Assembly: GCA_036268375.1 (NCBI GenBank)
Contig: DATAUH010000317.1
Location: 1 to 8,182, forward strand
Direction of reading: 5' to 3'
Origin: PALSA-243 sp036268375
Lineage (GTDB): Bacteria; Acidobacteriota; Terriglobia; Bryobacterales; Bryobacteraceae
DNA: 8,182 nt
The notes below the pieces were generated by a model. It saw nothing but the letters and a program-made list of their open reading frames with translations. It had not been told where the DNA came from and did no database searches. Made by a program: the position numbers and the translations under genes. This document shows positions 1 through 8,182 of this stretch, piece by piece. Position 1 is the stretch's first letter; each line of letters starts with the position of its first letter.

Positions 1-696
1 CTGAAGACGATTGAAGAGTTCGCCGTGGAGTGCTCGATCGTTAAGGTGTACGCGTCCGAGATGCTGGATTACGTCGTCGACGAAGGCGTGCAGATTCACG
101 GCGGCTACGGCTACCACCAGGACTATGCGGTGGAGCGAGCCTACTGCGACTCGCGCATCAATCGCATCTTCGAAGGCACCAACGAAATCAACCGGCTGCT
201 GATCACCGGAATGTTGCTGAAGCGCGCGGCGCGTGGGCAACTGGCATTGGTGGCTGCGGCGCAAAAAGCAGTGGGACAGGCAATGTCCGGCGCGGCGGCG
301 GAGGGTGATGCCGGGTTGGTGGCGAATGCAAAATCGGTGGCGCTGCTGGCGATGGGCGTGGCGTACCAGAAGTTCGCGATGGCGTTGGAAAAGCAGCAGG
401 AAGTGTTGATGTCGATTGCCGACATCGTGATCGAAGTGTTCGCGATGGAATCGGCGCTGCTGCGCACGACAAAGAACGGCGCGGGTCGCGATCTCTGCGC
501 GGTATATCTTCGCGACGCGATGACGCGTGTGGAATTCGCGGCGCGCAATGTGTTGGCTGCGAGTTCGGAAGGCGATGCGTTGCGTACGAATTTGGCCATG
601 CTGCGTCGATTCGTGAAGTTTGACCCGTTAGATGGCGTCAAAGTACGGCGCGAAATTGCGCGGCGGCTTCTGGCGGCCGAACGGTACGTGGCGTAA
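1..696 (+). CDS. Acyl-CoA dehydrogenase, C-terminal part (5' end outside window)
   Basis: FAD-dependent acyl-CoA dehydrogenase, which introduces the alpha,beta double bond in fatty acyl-CoA beta-oxidation. The frame is open from base 1, so the start and the N-terminal and middle domains lie upstream; 231 codons are visible. The first ~70 residues hold the hallmark end of the catalytic domain: QIHGGYGY (bases ~91-114), then VERAYCDSRI and IFEGTNEINRL. The Glu of FEGT (codon 172-174) aligns with the catalytic base of MCAD (Glu376) and of VLCAD. About 160 residues follow this motif, an Ala-rich, mostly helical extension far longer than in short/medium-chain enzymes. That matches the additional C-terminal domain of VLCAD/ACAD9-like and many bacterial FadE proteins, so a long-chain substrate is likely but unproven. 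Beta-oxidation partners such as a thiolase or enoyl-CoA hydratase are not in the window. An internal ATG at base 25 is not the start, because conserved residues precede it. Confidence 0.95.
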   Translation: MKTIEEFAVECSIVKVYASEMLDYVVDEGVQIHGGYGYHQDYAVERAYCDSRINRIFEGTNEINRLLITGMLLKRAARGQLALVAAAQKAVGQAMSGAAAEGDAGLVANAKSVALLAMGVAYQKFAMALEKQQEVLMSIADIVIEVFAMESALLRTTKNGAGRDLCAVYLRDAMTRVEFAARNVLAASSEGDALRTNLAMLRRFVKFDPLDGVKVRREIARRLLAAERYVA

Positions 697-717
697 GGCT
701 CCGCAATTCAAATGGTG

Positions 718-746
718 GCCCGCTTGTTGCAGCGTTACGAGCGGGT
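718..746 (+). promoter_or_regulatory. Hairpin in the leader of the 199-residue secreted protein, touching its ribosome binding site
   Basis: CCCGCT (719-724) pairs with AGCGGG (740-745). The stem extends by a G-T pair outside (718/746) and by T-G, G-C and T-A pairs inside, giving about ten pairs around a nine-base loop. No T-run follows, so it is a poor intrinsic terminator for the upstream dehydrogenase gene. The 3' arm overlaps the best Shine-Dalgarno candidate, GGTGA (744-748), six bases before the ATG at 755. The hairpin could therefore mask the ribosome binding site. The pairing is seen in the sequence, the regulatory role is inference. Confidence 0.35.
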
Positions 747-754
747 GAGTAGAA

Positions 755-1354
755 ATGCGGAAAGCCGGCTTGGTACTCCTGTTCGCAACGCTGCTGGGGG
801 CGGCGGAACACGATGCGCACAAGCGTCTGCATGAGTACAGACGCAGTGTTTACGGCAAGCGCGCAATCGCCAGTAGCAGCGCAGCGGCCGGCATGGGGCA
901 ACTGCGTAATTCGCCGCACGAGTGGGGCGGAGGCGCGGCCGGTTTCGCCAAGCGATTTGCGTCTCACTTGGGCCAGCATGCCGTGAAGGAGACGATTCAA
1001 CTCGGCGTCGCCACATGGCATCACGAAGATCTGCATTACCACCGCTCGAACCTGCACGGCACGTGGCCGCGCATGAGATATGCAATGGTGAGCACGTTTA
1101 TTGTGCCGCGCACGAATCGGCCCGGCAAAACGGTTGCGCTTGGCAGGATTTCAGGCAGCATTGGCGCGGGCTTGATTTCTCGCACATGGCAACCGGCGAG
1201 CGCGGCCGGTTTGGGCGCCGGATTCGCAAGCGGTGGAATCAGCTTGGGCGCCGAGGTGGGCGCCAACATGGCGCGCGAGTTCTGGCCGCGTAAGCATGCG
1301 CACGAAAAGAGACTTACGGCGCGATCTCGCGGCCGGGGCCGTATCCACAGCTAA
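755..1354 (+). CDS. Conserved secreted protein of unknown function (199 residues)
   Basis: I do not recognise a named domain. The protein starts with a short Sec-type signal peptide: MRK, then a hydrophobic stretch (about residues 4-16) and a small-residue site near GAAEH, so mature protein probably begins around residue 18. The mature part has a central block rich in Gly, His and Trp (SPHEWGGGAAGF near residue 53, WHHEDLHYHRS near 88). A C-terminal block has small residues in a zipper-like pattern (GRISGSIGAGLIS, then ASAAGLGAGFASGGISLGAEVG). The pattern suggests packing against or within a membrane, possibly the outer membrane. The order of features resembles a family of hypothetical proteins I recall from Acidobacteriota genomes. 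The ATG at 755 is supported by GGTGA six bases upstream and by the signal peptide. The gene starts 58 bases after the dehydrogenase stop and could be co-transcribed with it. Confidence 0.8.
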   Translation: MRKAGLVLLFATLLGAAEHDAHKRLHEYRRSVYGKRAIASSSAAAGMGQLRNSPHEWGGGAAGFAKRFASHLGQHAVKETIQLGVATWHHEDLHYHRSNLHGTWPRMRYAMVSTFIVPRTNRPGKTVALGRISGSIGAGLISRTWQPASAAGLGAGFASGGISLGAEVGANMAREFWPRKHAHEKRLTARSRGRGRIHS

Positions 1355-1413
1355 ACAGGAAAAGGATCTGGAAAGCGCCGTTGGTTCTAGGCAAAAGCCG
1401 GCGGTCGGTTCTA

Positions 1414-1442
1414 CTGCCGAACTACTCCGCGCGTGCTATGGT
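1414..1442 (+). promoter_or_regulatory. Possible extended -10 promoter for the GT39 gene
   Basis: TGCTATGGT (1434-1442) fits an extended -10 (TGnTATAAT, two mismatches in the hexamer). Seventeen bases upstream lies a weak -35, CTGCCG (1414-1419, three of six matches to TTGACA). A transcript would begin around 1449, at or within a few bases of the ATGs at 1446 and 1452, and would be leaderless or nearly so. This agrees with the lack of a clear Shine-Dalgarno sequence there. The assignment is by eye only. Confidence 0.28.
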
Positions 1443-1451
1443 CGGATGTTC

Positions 1452-3083
1452 ATGCGCCTGTCATTCTGGGCAGTGGTGTTGGCGGCGTTTGCGATATTGC
1501 TGGTGCGCGCGGCGCGCGTAGAATTGGCCGGCGACTACCTGGACCCTGTGGCGAAAATTTCGGCGCAGGACGAAGCCTTATACTCGCACAACGCGATCCG
1601 CACGGCGCGCCACGGCCATTGGCTGACGCCGCGGTTCATGGGCCGCTTTGCGCTTTATAAGCCGCCTCTCGCGGTCTGGTTCGCGGCGGCTTCGGCGAAG
1701 CTGTTTGGCGTGTCGCGCCTGGCGCTGCGGTTGCCGGGAGTGCTGATCGCGGCGCTCGCGCTAGGCCTTCTATTTCGATTTGGGGCCGAGGTGCGCGCTT
1801 GGCAATGCGGCGCGTTCGCAGTGGCGCTTTTGCTCTGCGATCGGCTGTGGATGGCGCCCGCGTCCATGTTGTTGACCGACGGTTTGCTGGCGGCCTTCGA
1901 GATCGCCGCGATGTATTGCGTGCTCGCGGACCCGTGGCTGGAATCGCGCGCAGCCTTCTGGGGCTTCGCGGTGGCGTTTGCAGGCGCGGTGATGACGAAG
2001 GGAATTGGCGCCGCGCCGCTCGCGGTCGCTTTCTTACTCTACTGTGTGTGTGCGCCCGCCAATTGGAGGCCTGCCGTTCGCCGCGCATTGGCAGCGATGT
2101 CGCTGGCGGCGGCGCTGGCGGCTCCGTGGTACGTCTATCAGGCGATCGCGCACACGCGCTGGTTCTTCACGGAACATTTCGGGCTGGAGATTCTCACGAT
2201 GGGCACAGGAGATCCTCCGCAAACCACGGCAGAGGGACACCTTGCCTTCTATTGGAAGCGGCTGATGTGGACGGACCCGCTGTTTTTCGCGCTCTTTCTG
2301 ACGGCGCTTCCGGCTTGGTTCGGCGCGGTGAAAAAGCGATCGGCGGCGGCGACTCTGCTCGCCTGCTGGTTCGTGCCCATGCTAGCGGCAGTGCTGGCGT
2401 GGCGCTATCAAAGCGCCACGTACTTGATTCCCTGTCTGGCGCCGATGGCGCTGGCGGCCATGGTCTACGCGCCTGTGCCGGCGCGTTCAATGTGGGCGAT
2501 GGCCGCGGTGTTGGTTGCGGCATTCGCGGTCAAACTGGCGACGCCCACGATGCCGTGGGGACTCTCCTTCGCGGCGGGGACGATTCAACCGGCGGCCGCG
2601 CCGTTGAGCAATTACTGCCGGATGGCTCGCGGCAACGAGTTGATTGTGGTGGACGCGGTAGATGATCTATACGCATCCACATTGCCGCTGCCAAATTTGC
2701 GTTATGCGGTGGTGAGCGGCAGCATGGCGGTGGGACAACTTACGCTGGACTATCCATCGATGGGCATCACGATGAGCGCGGACGATTTCGATGCGTTCGA
2801 TCGCGCCGCGCCGCGGTTTCGAAGCGTGCTGCGCGATTGGGGTTTAGATATAAACGAGCCGCTGGCGCGCCTGATTGTGGCTGCGACGCCGGAAAAATTG
2901 ATGGAGATGGCGCGCGCACATCCCCTGGTGGATTTTTTTCTGCCGCGCCGGTATCGAACGGCAGCGGAGACTGCGGGCGGCGCCGGGCACGATTTGATCG
3001 ACGCCTCGCCGGACTATTTTCTACTGCTGTCGCGGCAACGCTTAGGACGGCAGGAGCCGGCGGCATGGTCCTGCGAGATGTAA
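1452..3083 (+). CDS. GT39/ArnT-type membrane glycosyltransferase
   Basis: Predicted polytopic GT-C glycosyltransferase of the GT39 (PMT/ArnT) type, which transfers a sugar from a polyprenyl-phosphate donor to a lipid or protein acceptor on the outer face of the inner membrane. With this start the protein has 543 residues, close to ArnT (550). Visible features are a first membrane helix (residues ~5-20) and a periplasmic loop with an Asp-Glu pair (40-41, bases 1569-1574), the expected catalytic/metal-binding acidic motif. The family motif YKPPLAVW (about 69-76) follows, then many Ala/Leu/Phe/Trp-rich helices and a soluble C-terminal part of roughly 150 residues. The open frame continues back to 1233, but those 73 residues overlap the previous gene by 122 bases and are polar and unlike the family. 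I therefore chose ATG 1452; ATG 1446 (MFMRL) is equally possible. The donor and acceptor cannot be read from the sequence. The gene ends 14 bases from the convergent pdxA2-like gene. Confidence 0.85.
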   Translation: MRLSFWAVVLAAFAILLVRAARVELAGDYLDPVAKISAQDEALYSHNAIRTARHGHWLTPRFMGRFALYKPPLAVWFAAASAKLFGVSRLALRLPGVLIAALALGLLFRFGAEVRAWQCGAFAVALLLCDRLWMAPASMLLTDGLLAAFEIAAMYCVLADPWLESRAAFWGFAVAFAGAVMTKGIGAAPLAVAFLLYCVCAPANWRPAVRRALAAMSLAAALAAPWYVYQAIAHTRWFFTEHFGLEILTMGTGDPPQTTAEGHLAFYWKRLMWTDPLFFALFLTALPAWFGAVKKRSAAATLLACWFVPMLAAVLAWRYQSATYLIPCLAPMALAAMVYAPVPARSMWAMAAVLVAAFAVKLATPTMPWGLSFAAGTIQPAAAPLSNYCRMARGNELIVVDAVDDLYASTLPLPNLRYAVVSGSMAVGQLTLDYPSMGITMSADDFDAFDRAAPRFRSVLRDWGLDINEPLARLIVAATPEKLMEMARAHPLVDFFLPRRYRTAAETAGGAGHDLIDASPDYFLLLSRQRLGRQEPAAWSCEM

Positions 3084-3097
3084 CCGCCGTTTGCCGC

Positions 3098-4065
<968 letters not shown>

Positions 4066-4081
<16 letters not shown>

Positions 4082-5148
4082 GAAAAATAATCCGCGATCC
4101 GTAACAGGGCGTCCGGCGCGCCAAACCCTCCGGACTTGGTGATGACGTGCGCGCCATCGAACGCTCCGCCGCACATCACGCCGAGCGGGATGCCAGGCAG
4201 CAGTTCCGTGCGAATCTGAATGCTATCAACATTGAGGGCCCGGCATACGAAAAGGGCCGTGTCGCCGCCCGAAAGCACGATGGCGGAAGGCGCCGCGCCT
4301 TTCAAGTACGCGCGAATGCTCTCTTCCGCGACTTTTCCACGCGGCATCCGCAACACAACATGCCGGTCTCGCAAGAACGCGGCGATATTTTCGCCGGAAA
4401 GTGACGCATCGATGCAAGTGGAAGCGGTTCGCTCAATCAGCGCCGCTGCTTGAGCGTTGGTGACCGGGTGTGTCGAGCCGATGCAAAAGAGCACGGGGCC
4501 GCGCACGTTGGGAACGGCAGATTCAACCGTGTGTGCGCGCATCGAGCGTGCCAGAGCCGACGCGAGACCTGCGGAACCGGCCCATAGGACAGGAGTTTCG
4601 AGTGATAACAATTCGGCCGCGATCGCATCCAGATCCTGGTCGCAGGCGGCGTCGACCGAAATCAGCCGCTGGCCGCGAGCGATGGCGCGGCGAATCTTGC
4701 CGGCGGGAAAATGCGCGCACGAGAGTTGCGTGGACAGCTGAATCGGTTCAAAACCGTTGTCGTATTCGACGCAGAGAAAACCCTCGCGGACCACGCGGCC
4801 CAGAGCAGGAAAGGCGGGGCAGACAACGGCGGCGCAGTAGCCGAAATGGCGCATTGCCGACTCAAGCTCGAGCGCGATGTTGCCGCGCAGAGTGGAATCG
4901 ATCTTCTTGAAGAGCACGCGCGGAGTGAATCGGGAGCCGTATGCCGCTGCTGCTCGCATGGCGCAGTCGATTTGCATGGCCGGAACGTCTCGCGAACTGG
5001 TGTTCAGCGCCAGGACGTCGCAGGAGTCGACGCTCTGAACTTCTGTAGACAGAGCTACCTGTGTAGCCAGGCCGCGCGCAGCGAACGGAGCCGCGGCGTC
5101 ACAGGCGCCAGTAAGATCGTCGGCGATCAGCAGGCACTCGAGGTTCAT
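4066..5148 (-). CDS. DUF1537 four-carbon acid sugar kinase
   Basis: ATP-dependent kinase of the four-carbon acid sugar kinase family (DUF1537; DtnK/DenK/OtnK/LtnK relatives), which phosphorylates C4 of a tetronate or a related acid. The N-terminal substrate domain shows LLIADDLTGACDAA (residues 6-19), LALNTSSRD (46-54), KKIDSTLRGN (81-90) and VVCPAFPALGR (108-118). The C-terminal nucleotide-binding domain shows FCIGSTHPVTNAQ (221-233), IVLSGGDTALF (290-300) and VITKSGGFGAPD (335-346). At 360 residues it is shorter than the roughly 400-470 I expect, but all main motifs are present, so it looks functional. The start is ATG 5148, which forms ATGA with the stop of the upstream hydrolase gene and puts the family motif near the N terminus; the open frame further upstream is ignored. 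Next to a PdxA2-type gene, the most likely route is D-threonate (or a similar tetronate) to the 4-phosphate and then to dihydroxyacetone phosphate. Confidence 0.92.
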
Positions 5149-6740
5149 GCCAACGGTCCCGTGATGCGCGTAAGGCCGGGCGCGTGGGCGATCTCCTTGC
5201 CATCGGCGAGCACGCGCAGGCCTTTCCCGCGGCCGAAATTGGAGCCGTTCTTGTCCCAAATAATGGTGAGGTTGCGGCCGTGATACGGAATTCGGTCGAG
5301 GCAGAACCAGTCCCACCGATTGGCTGGAAGAAGAGGATGAACTTCGACAGTAGAATCGGCGCGAGGAACCAATCCGGAGAGCCCAGTGATCACCAGGTCA
5401 GCGTAGCCGGAGTGATTGTAGTGATCGCCGCGGCCGTAGAACGTCTTTTTCTGGATCTTCATCGCGCGCGCCAGCCATTCTCCGGTGAGCGGGTTCAAAT
5501 TTTCGTCGATGAACGGAACATTCCGGCCATTATCGAGCGTCAACCGCTGGCTGCGAGTGTAGGTGTGAAAGGTTTCGAAATAGTCGTCAACGGAAACGGC
5601 CGGCTGCGAAGCGCGGCGCAGGTAATTGCCGAGCGCGCGCAGAGTGATGGTCGTGGCGAACGGCCAACTGGGGCCGTTCCACTGGCAATCGTCGCCTTTG
5701 TAGGCGATCTGGAAATCGGGGTGGCGGCGCTCGGCGGTCGTCGGCCCGAACGGAGCATTGAAGCCGCGCGAATCGAGAAGTTGCTTCCAGGGAGCGCCGA
5801 ATTCGGCCGTGGTCTCGGGGAGATCGAAATACCACGGCGTATAGCCGATATTTTCGCGCACTGTGGCGAATGCGCTGGATTCATCCAGCGTTTCAAAGAA
5901 GGCGGCCTCGTGATTCCAAAGGCGCTGCAGCGTGAGTTCCCGCAAGCGCGCGGCCTTGTCGCGGTAAGCGGAAGCGGCGCTGTTGTTGTCAGCCATTTCT
6001 GCGATGGCGGCGATCGCCTTCGCGTTGCCGTACATGTAACTATTGATGCTCGGCCGTATATTTTGAACCTTGCGGCCGCCGCTGATGGAGCTTTCCATGC
6101 CGTCCGAGACATCGCGCTGCCAAAAGAGCCCGCTATCGGTGAGGCGCTCGCGTTCCCATGCGGAGTAGTCTTCGATCAGCGCATCCAAGTGAGCCGTTGC
6201 GAAGCTGGTACGCGCATCGCTGAGCCAGCGGTCGTACATCGCAGACGCCACCCAGCCGCTGAACTGATGCAGGTTGGCGCGAATACCGTGGCCCGCGCCG
6301 CTGCGCAGCCAGAAATCGAGATCGCCATCCACGTAGCGCGGATCGCGCAGCCAGCGGCCCTCCGCAATGTGGTGGCCCAGCGCGCAACTCAGCGCGTTGT
6401 ACTCGCCGGCATGCTTCACGGGCTTCAGGAATTCGGTGATCAAAAAACCTGCCGGCGTCTGCTTGATGTGTTTGCGAAATGTCCACCAGCGGTAATAATA
6501 AAGTCGCTCGATTTCCGCGTCAGGGCACGTGAAGAAAGGGATGTTGGCGCTCAGAAACTCCCAAGCGTCTGCGTCCGGAATGAAGTTGACCACCTCTTCG
6601 GTGAACGTTTGATTGAATTCTTCGATGTAGTGGCGAAACCGCCCGGCATCAAGCACTGCGGGCGCAGTTGCGGAGATCGCGCGCGATTCGAGCGCGGCGA
6701 GCGCGCCGGCAGACACGCCGAGAAATGTACGGCGCTTCAT
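5145..6740 (-). CDS. Tat-exported (alpha/alpha)6-barrel glycoside hydrolase, MGH1/GH63-like
   Basis: Predicted inverting glycoside hydrolase with an (alpha/alpha)6 barrel, 531 residues. The N terminus MKRRTFLGVSAGALAAL is a twin-arginine signal (RRxFL plus a short hydrophobic stretch), so the enzyme is probably exported folded. Barrel features are YYYRWWTFRKHI (81-92), SGLFWQRDVSDGMESSISGG (203-222), RPSINSYMYGNAKAIAAIA (229-247), QWNGPSWPFATT (353-364) and IDENLNPLTGEW (411-422). By analogy with GH63 and YgjK, Asp213 or Glu216 in DGMES is a candidate general acid and Glu413 in the ENLNPLTG block a candidate base; this is inference. The C-terminal ~65 residues (VEVHPLLP, IPYHGRNLTIIWDK) look like a beta-sandwich. 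The substrate is unknown; GH142 or another clan GH-G relative are alternatives. ATG 6740 is supported by AGAAGG (6753-6748, minus strand) seven bases upstream and by the Tat motif. It overlaps the upstream gene as ATGA and is followed by ATGA into the kinase gene. Confidence 0.82.
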   Translation of the reverse strand: MKRRTFLGVSAGALAALESRAISATAPAVLDAGRFRHYIEEFNQTFTEEVVNFIPDADAWEFLSANIPFFTCPDAEIERLYYYRWWTFRKHIKQTPAGFLITEFLKPVKHAGEYNALSCALGHHIAEGRWLRDPRYVDGDLDFWLRSGAGHGIRANLHQFSGWVASAMYDRWLSDARTSFATAHLDALIEDYSAWERERLTDSGLFWQRDVSDGMESSISGGRKVQNIRPSINSYMYGNAKAIAAIAEMADNNSAASAYRDKAARLRELTLQRLWNHEAAFFETLDESSAFATVRENIGYTPWYFDLPETTAEFGAPWKQLLDSRGFNAPFGPTTAERRHPDFQIAYKGDDCQWNGPSWPFATTITLRALGNYLRRASQPAVSVDDYFETFHTYTRSQRLTLDNGRNVPFIDENLNPLTGEWLARAMKIQKKTFYGRGDHYNHSGYADLVITGLSGLVPRADSTVEVHPLLPANRWDWFCLDRIPYHGRNLTIIWDKNGSNFGRGKGLRVLADGKEIAHAPGLTRITGPLA

Positions 6741-8182
6741 TGTTGTACCTTCTCGAATCGTACTGCCAGAGAGGGCCGGCCGGGGAGCTTCAGCGTGAAC
6801 TTGCCTGTGAACGCCCCGGGAATCGGCGTGATCGTCATCTGCCACGGGTCGATAAGATCGGCGCGATAGTCGGCGGTGGGCGCAAGATTGAACTCATATT
6901 CTGCGGGTTGATTCACGTCGAAGTAGAACAGGTAATAACGGCCCTCCTGTCCCGCGCCCAAATAGTAGTTGGACAGGTTGTTCAGCCCTTCAGGCGGAGC
7001 GCCATCGAGGATTTTGCGCAAGAAAGCGATACGCTGCGGGCTTTCCCCATGCAACACGCCACCCTTCGACCACCAGAGGACGTCATTCGGGTCGAGATAC
7101 GTCTCTCCGTGACCAACGTAAGCGCCGCCCACCGTGCCCAGCCAGAATCGGCGCACCATTTCCTGAGCCGAAATGTTCCCCCAGCGCTTGGGGATGTTGC
7201 CCTCGTACTTGCACTCGTCATAAATCACCGGTTTGCGAAACTCGGCCACATAATCCCGAGCCTTTTCTAAGTCCGAACTTTGCATACTGGCGTGCGTCAC
7301 CCATGGCTTGCTGTTGTCGTACATCACATTGCTGTAGTGAATCGAGCGCAGATGCTGATACGGGTCGCTCTCCTGCACGATGCGAAAGAAGCGGTCCCAA
7401 TCGCTCACATTTTTCGTTTTGACCAGATCCCATTCGTTGGCGAGCGACCACCACACATTGCGATAAGCTGCAAGCCGCGACACCGTGTAACGCAGGTAAC
7501 GATCGTTGACCTCAGCAGGTAGCGAAGCATAGCCCCAGCGATCATAGGGATGAAACAGAATCAGGTCCGCTTCGATGCCAAGGCCCTCCAGATCGGCGAT
7601 GCGCTTTTCCAGGTGTTGAAAGAATTGCGGATTGAATCGGCTCAGGTCGTTGTGGCCAGCGGCGTCGCGTGGAAAGGGATAATAGACCGGCTCGTTGGCA
7701 TTGTAGGCGTAGCTTTTGGGAAAGACGCACATGCGTATCTTGTTGAAGGGGGCCGTGCGCAGCGTGGCGAGCGTCTGCTCTTCGAGTTTGTCGCCCTGAT
7801 GCGTCCATGCGTAGCAGGTGGTGCCGACGGGAACGTATGGCGCGCCATCCTCATACGCGAAGTGGCTCACGTAACGCACGCGCACCGGTCCATGATTGTA
7901 CGCCGAAGGCTGAGTAGCGGTGAAGGCGCCGCTCTTGTTGTCGAGAGCCGGAGCGTTGCTGAAGGTTGTGTAGGTCCACTCGCCGATTTCATCGGGCATG
8001 AAGCGGATGCGGTAGGTTCCATCGCCATCGTAGAAGCCGTTGACATCGACGGTGCGATGCGCGAAGTGGAAGTGGGCCCCGATGCGGACCTCGAGAAACG
8101 GGTTGCCGCTCACCGGCCCAGGTAACGCGATTTCAACGATGCCCCAACGCTCGGCATCTTTCGCAATACCGTTGAGGGCAAG
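6737..8182 (-). CDS. DUF5060/apiosidase-like (DUF4038/DUF5605) glycoside hydrolase, 5' end outside window
   Basis: Predicted retaining glycoside hydrolase with a TIM-barrel core; 481 residues are visible and the frame is open to the window edge. An N-terminal beta-sandwich of DUF5060 type covers visible residues ~10-100 (RWGIVEIALPGP, GNPF, NGFYDGDGTYRIRFMPDEIGEW). The barrel follows, with GTTCYAWTHQ (120-129), QTLATLRTAPFNKIRMCVFP (136-155) and FHPYDRWGY (210-218). Glu250 in WSLANEW (codon 7435-7433) is the likely acid/base and Glu323 in VIYDECKYEGN (319-329) the likely nucleophile, as in clan GH-A. The last ~80 residues form a DUF5605-like beta domain. DUF4038 relatives include the GH140 apiosidase of rhamnogalacturonan-II degradation, but I cannot assign that activity here. 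A GTG at 8113 could be read as a start, but conserved DUF5060 residues precede it, so the true start, and probably a signal peptide, lie outside. It is the first visible gene of the minus-strand operon. Confidence 0.88.
   Translation of the reverse strand, partial: LALNGIAKDAERWGIVEIALPGPVSGNPFLEVRIGAHFHFAHRTVDVNGFYDGDGTYRIRFMPDEIGEWTYTTFSNAPALDNKSGAFTATQPSAYNHGPVRVRYVSHFAYEDGAPYVPVGTTCYAWTHQGDKLEEQTLATLRTAPFNKIRMCVFPKSYAYNANEPVYYPFPRDAAGHNDLSRFNPQFFQHLEKRIADLEGLGIEADLILFHPYDRWGYASLPAEVNDRYLRYTVSRLAAYRNVWWSLANEWDLVKTKNVSDWDRFFRIVQESDPYQHLRSIHYSNVMYDNSKPWVTHASMQSSDLEKARDYVAEFRKPVIYDECKYEGNIPKRWGNISAQEMVRRFWLGTVGGAYVGHGETYLDPNDVLWWSKGGVLHGESPQRIAFLRKILDGAPPEGLNNLSNYYLGAGQEGRYYLFYFDVNQPAEYEFNLAPTADYRADLIDPWQMTITPIPGAFTGKFTLKLPGRPSLAVRFEKVQQ
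6748..6753 (-). promoter_or_regulatory. Ribosome binding site of the Tat-exported hydrolase gene
   Basis: On the minus strand, AGAAGG lies seven bases before ATG 6740, inside the last codons of the upstream hydrolase gene. It is the clearest Shine-Dalgarno sequence in this operon and decides the start in favour of MKRRTF rather than the open frame extending to 6845. The kinase and dehydrogenase genes downstream lack an equally clear one. Confidence 0.6.

Noticed and set aside
1383..1413. Seven-base direct repeat GGTTCTA (1383-1389 and 1407-1413) upstream of GT39
   Set aside because: It is too short to separate from chance and has no symmetry suggesting an operator.
1233..1451. 73-residue N-terminal extension of the GT39 frame
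   Set aside because: It overlaps the secreted-protein gene by 122 bases, is polar and lacks family motifs. The first membrane helix starts right after ATG 1452.
1799..2665. 288-codon plus-strand frame inside the GT39 gene
   Set aside because: It is out of frame with the membrane protein and gives an Arg/Gly-rich translation typical of a shifted GC-rich gene.
3058..3089. CGGCGG...CCGCCG inverted repeat at the convergent gene ends, as a shared terminator
   Set aside because: It has only six pairs around a 20-base loop, lies partly within coding sequence, and is followed by just three T residues. This is weak in GC-rich DNA.
4082..6845. Upstream extensions of the minus-strand genes (to 4174, 5316 and 6845)
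   Set aside because: Each extension lies inside the preceding gene and is Arg/Pro-rich without motifs. The later ATGs place family motifs or the Tat signal at the N terminus.
5184..6869. Open frame of 561 codons on the plus strand opposite the MGH1-like hydrolase
   Set aside because: It shares codon boundaries with the minus-strand gene, so its stops could arise only from sense TTA, CTA or TCA codons, which are rare in GC-rich genes. It has no recognisable domain, while the sense strand has clear motifs.
8111..8113. GTG as start of the apiosidase-like gene
   Set aside because: The frame stays open to the window edge, and the residues before it (RWGIVEIALPGP) belong to the DUF5060 domain, so the gene starts outside.
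7550..8125. Plus-strand open frame of 191 codons opposite the apiosidase-like gene
   Set aside because: It is an in-register antisense frame with no domain, while the minus strand encodes conserved catalytic motifs across the same span.

Overview
The window is a gene-dense, GC-rich piece of bacterial chromosome. It has five complete genes and two genes cut by the window edges, with no intergenic gap above about 100 bases. I see no mobile element, tRNA, rRNA or CRISPR array. Gene content suggests an Acidobacteriota genome, perhaps of the Solibacter/Bryobacter type. The hints are the small secreted 199-residue protein, which resembles conserved unknowns I recall from that phylum, the carbohydrate-degradation genes and the GC-rich codon use. 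This placement is an inference and no marker gene supports it.

Left part, plus strand (1-3083). The window opens inside an acyl-CoA dehydrogenase of the long, VLCAD/ACAD9-like type. Its catalytic Glu is present and its start lies upstream. Next is a small exported protein of unknown function (755-1354). The last plus-strand gene is an integral-membrane glycosyltransferase of the GT39/ArnT type (1452-3083), whose open frame runs back into the previous gene but whose real start is much later. These three genes show no obvious common task.

Right part, minus strand (8182 down to 3098). Four genes form a very tight operon read right to left. The first is a glycoside hydrolase of the DUF5060/apiosidase-like (DUF4038/DUF5605) type, with its 5' end outside the window. 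The second is a Tat-exported (alpha/alpha)6-barrel glycoside hydrolase of the MGH1/GH63-like type. The third is a DUF1537 four-carbon acid sugar kinase, and the fourth is a PdxA2-type 4-phosphotetronate dehydrogenase. The junctions are ATGA, ATGA and TAATG (or a 16-base overlap), so translation is probably coupled throughout.

The kinase/dehydrogenase pair is the known two-step route that turns a four-carbon sugar acid such as D-threonate into dihydroxyacetone phosphate and CO2. Its fusion with two glycoside hydrolases in one transcription unit is the most interesting feature. It suggests that an acid-sugar or branched-sugar residue is released from a plant or microbial polysaccharide outside the cytoplasm and then burned inside. 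The substrate cannot be read from the sequence, and no transporter or oxidoreductase for the intermediate step lies in the window.
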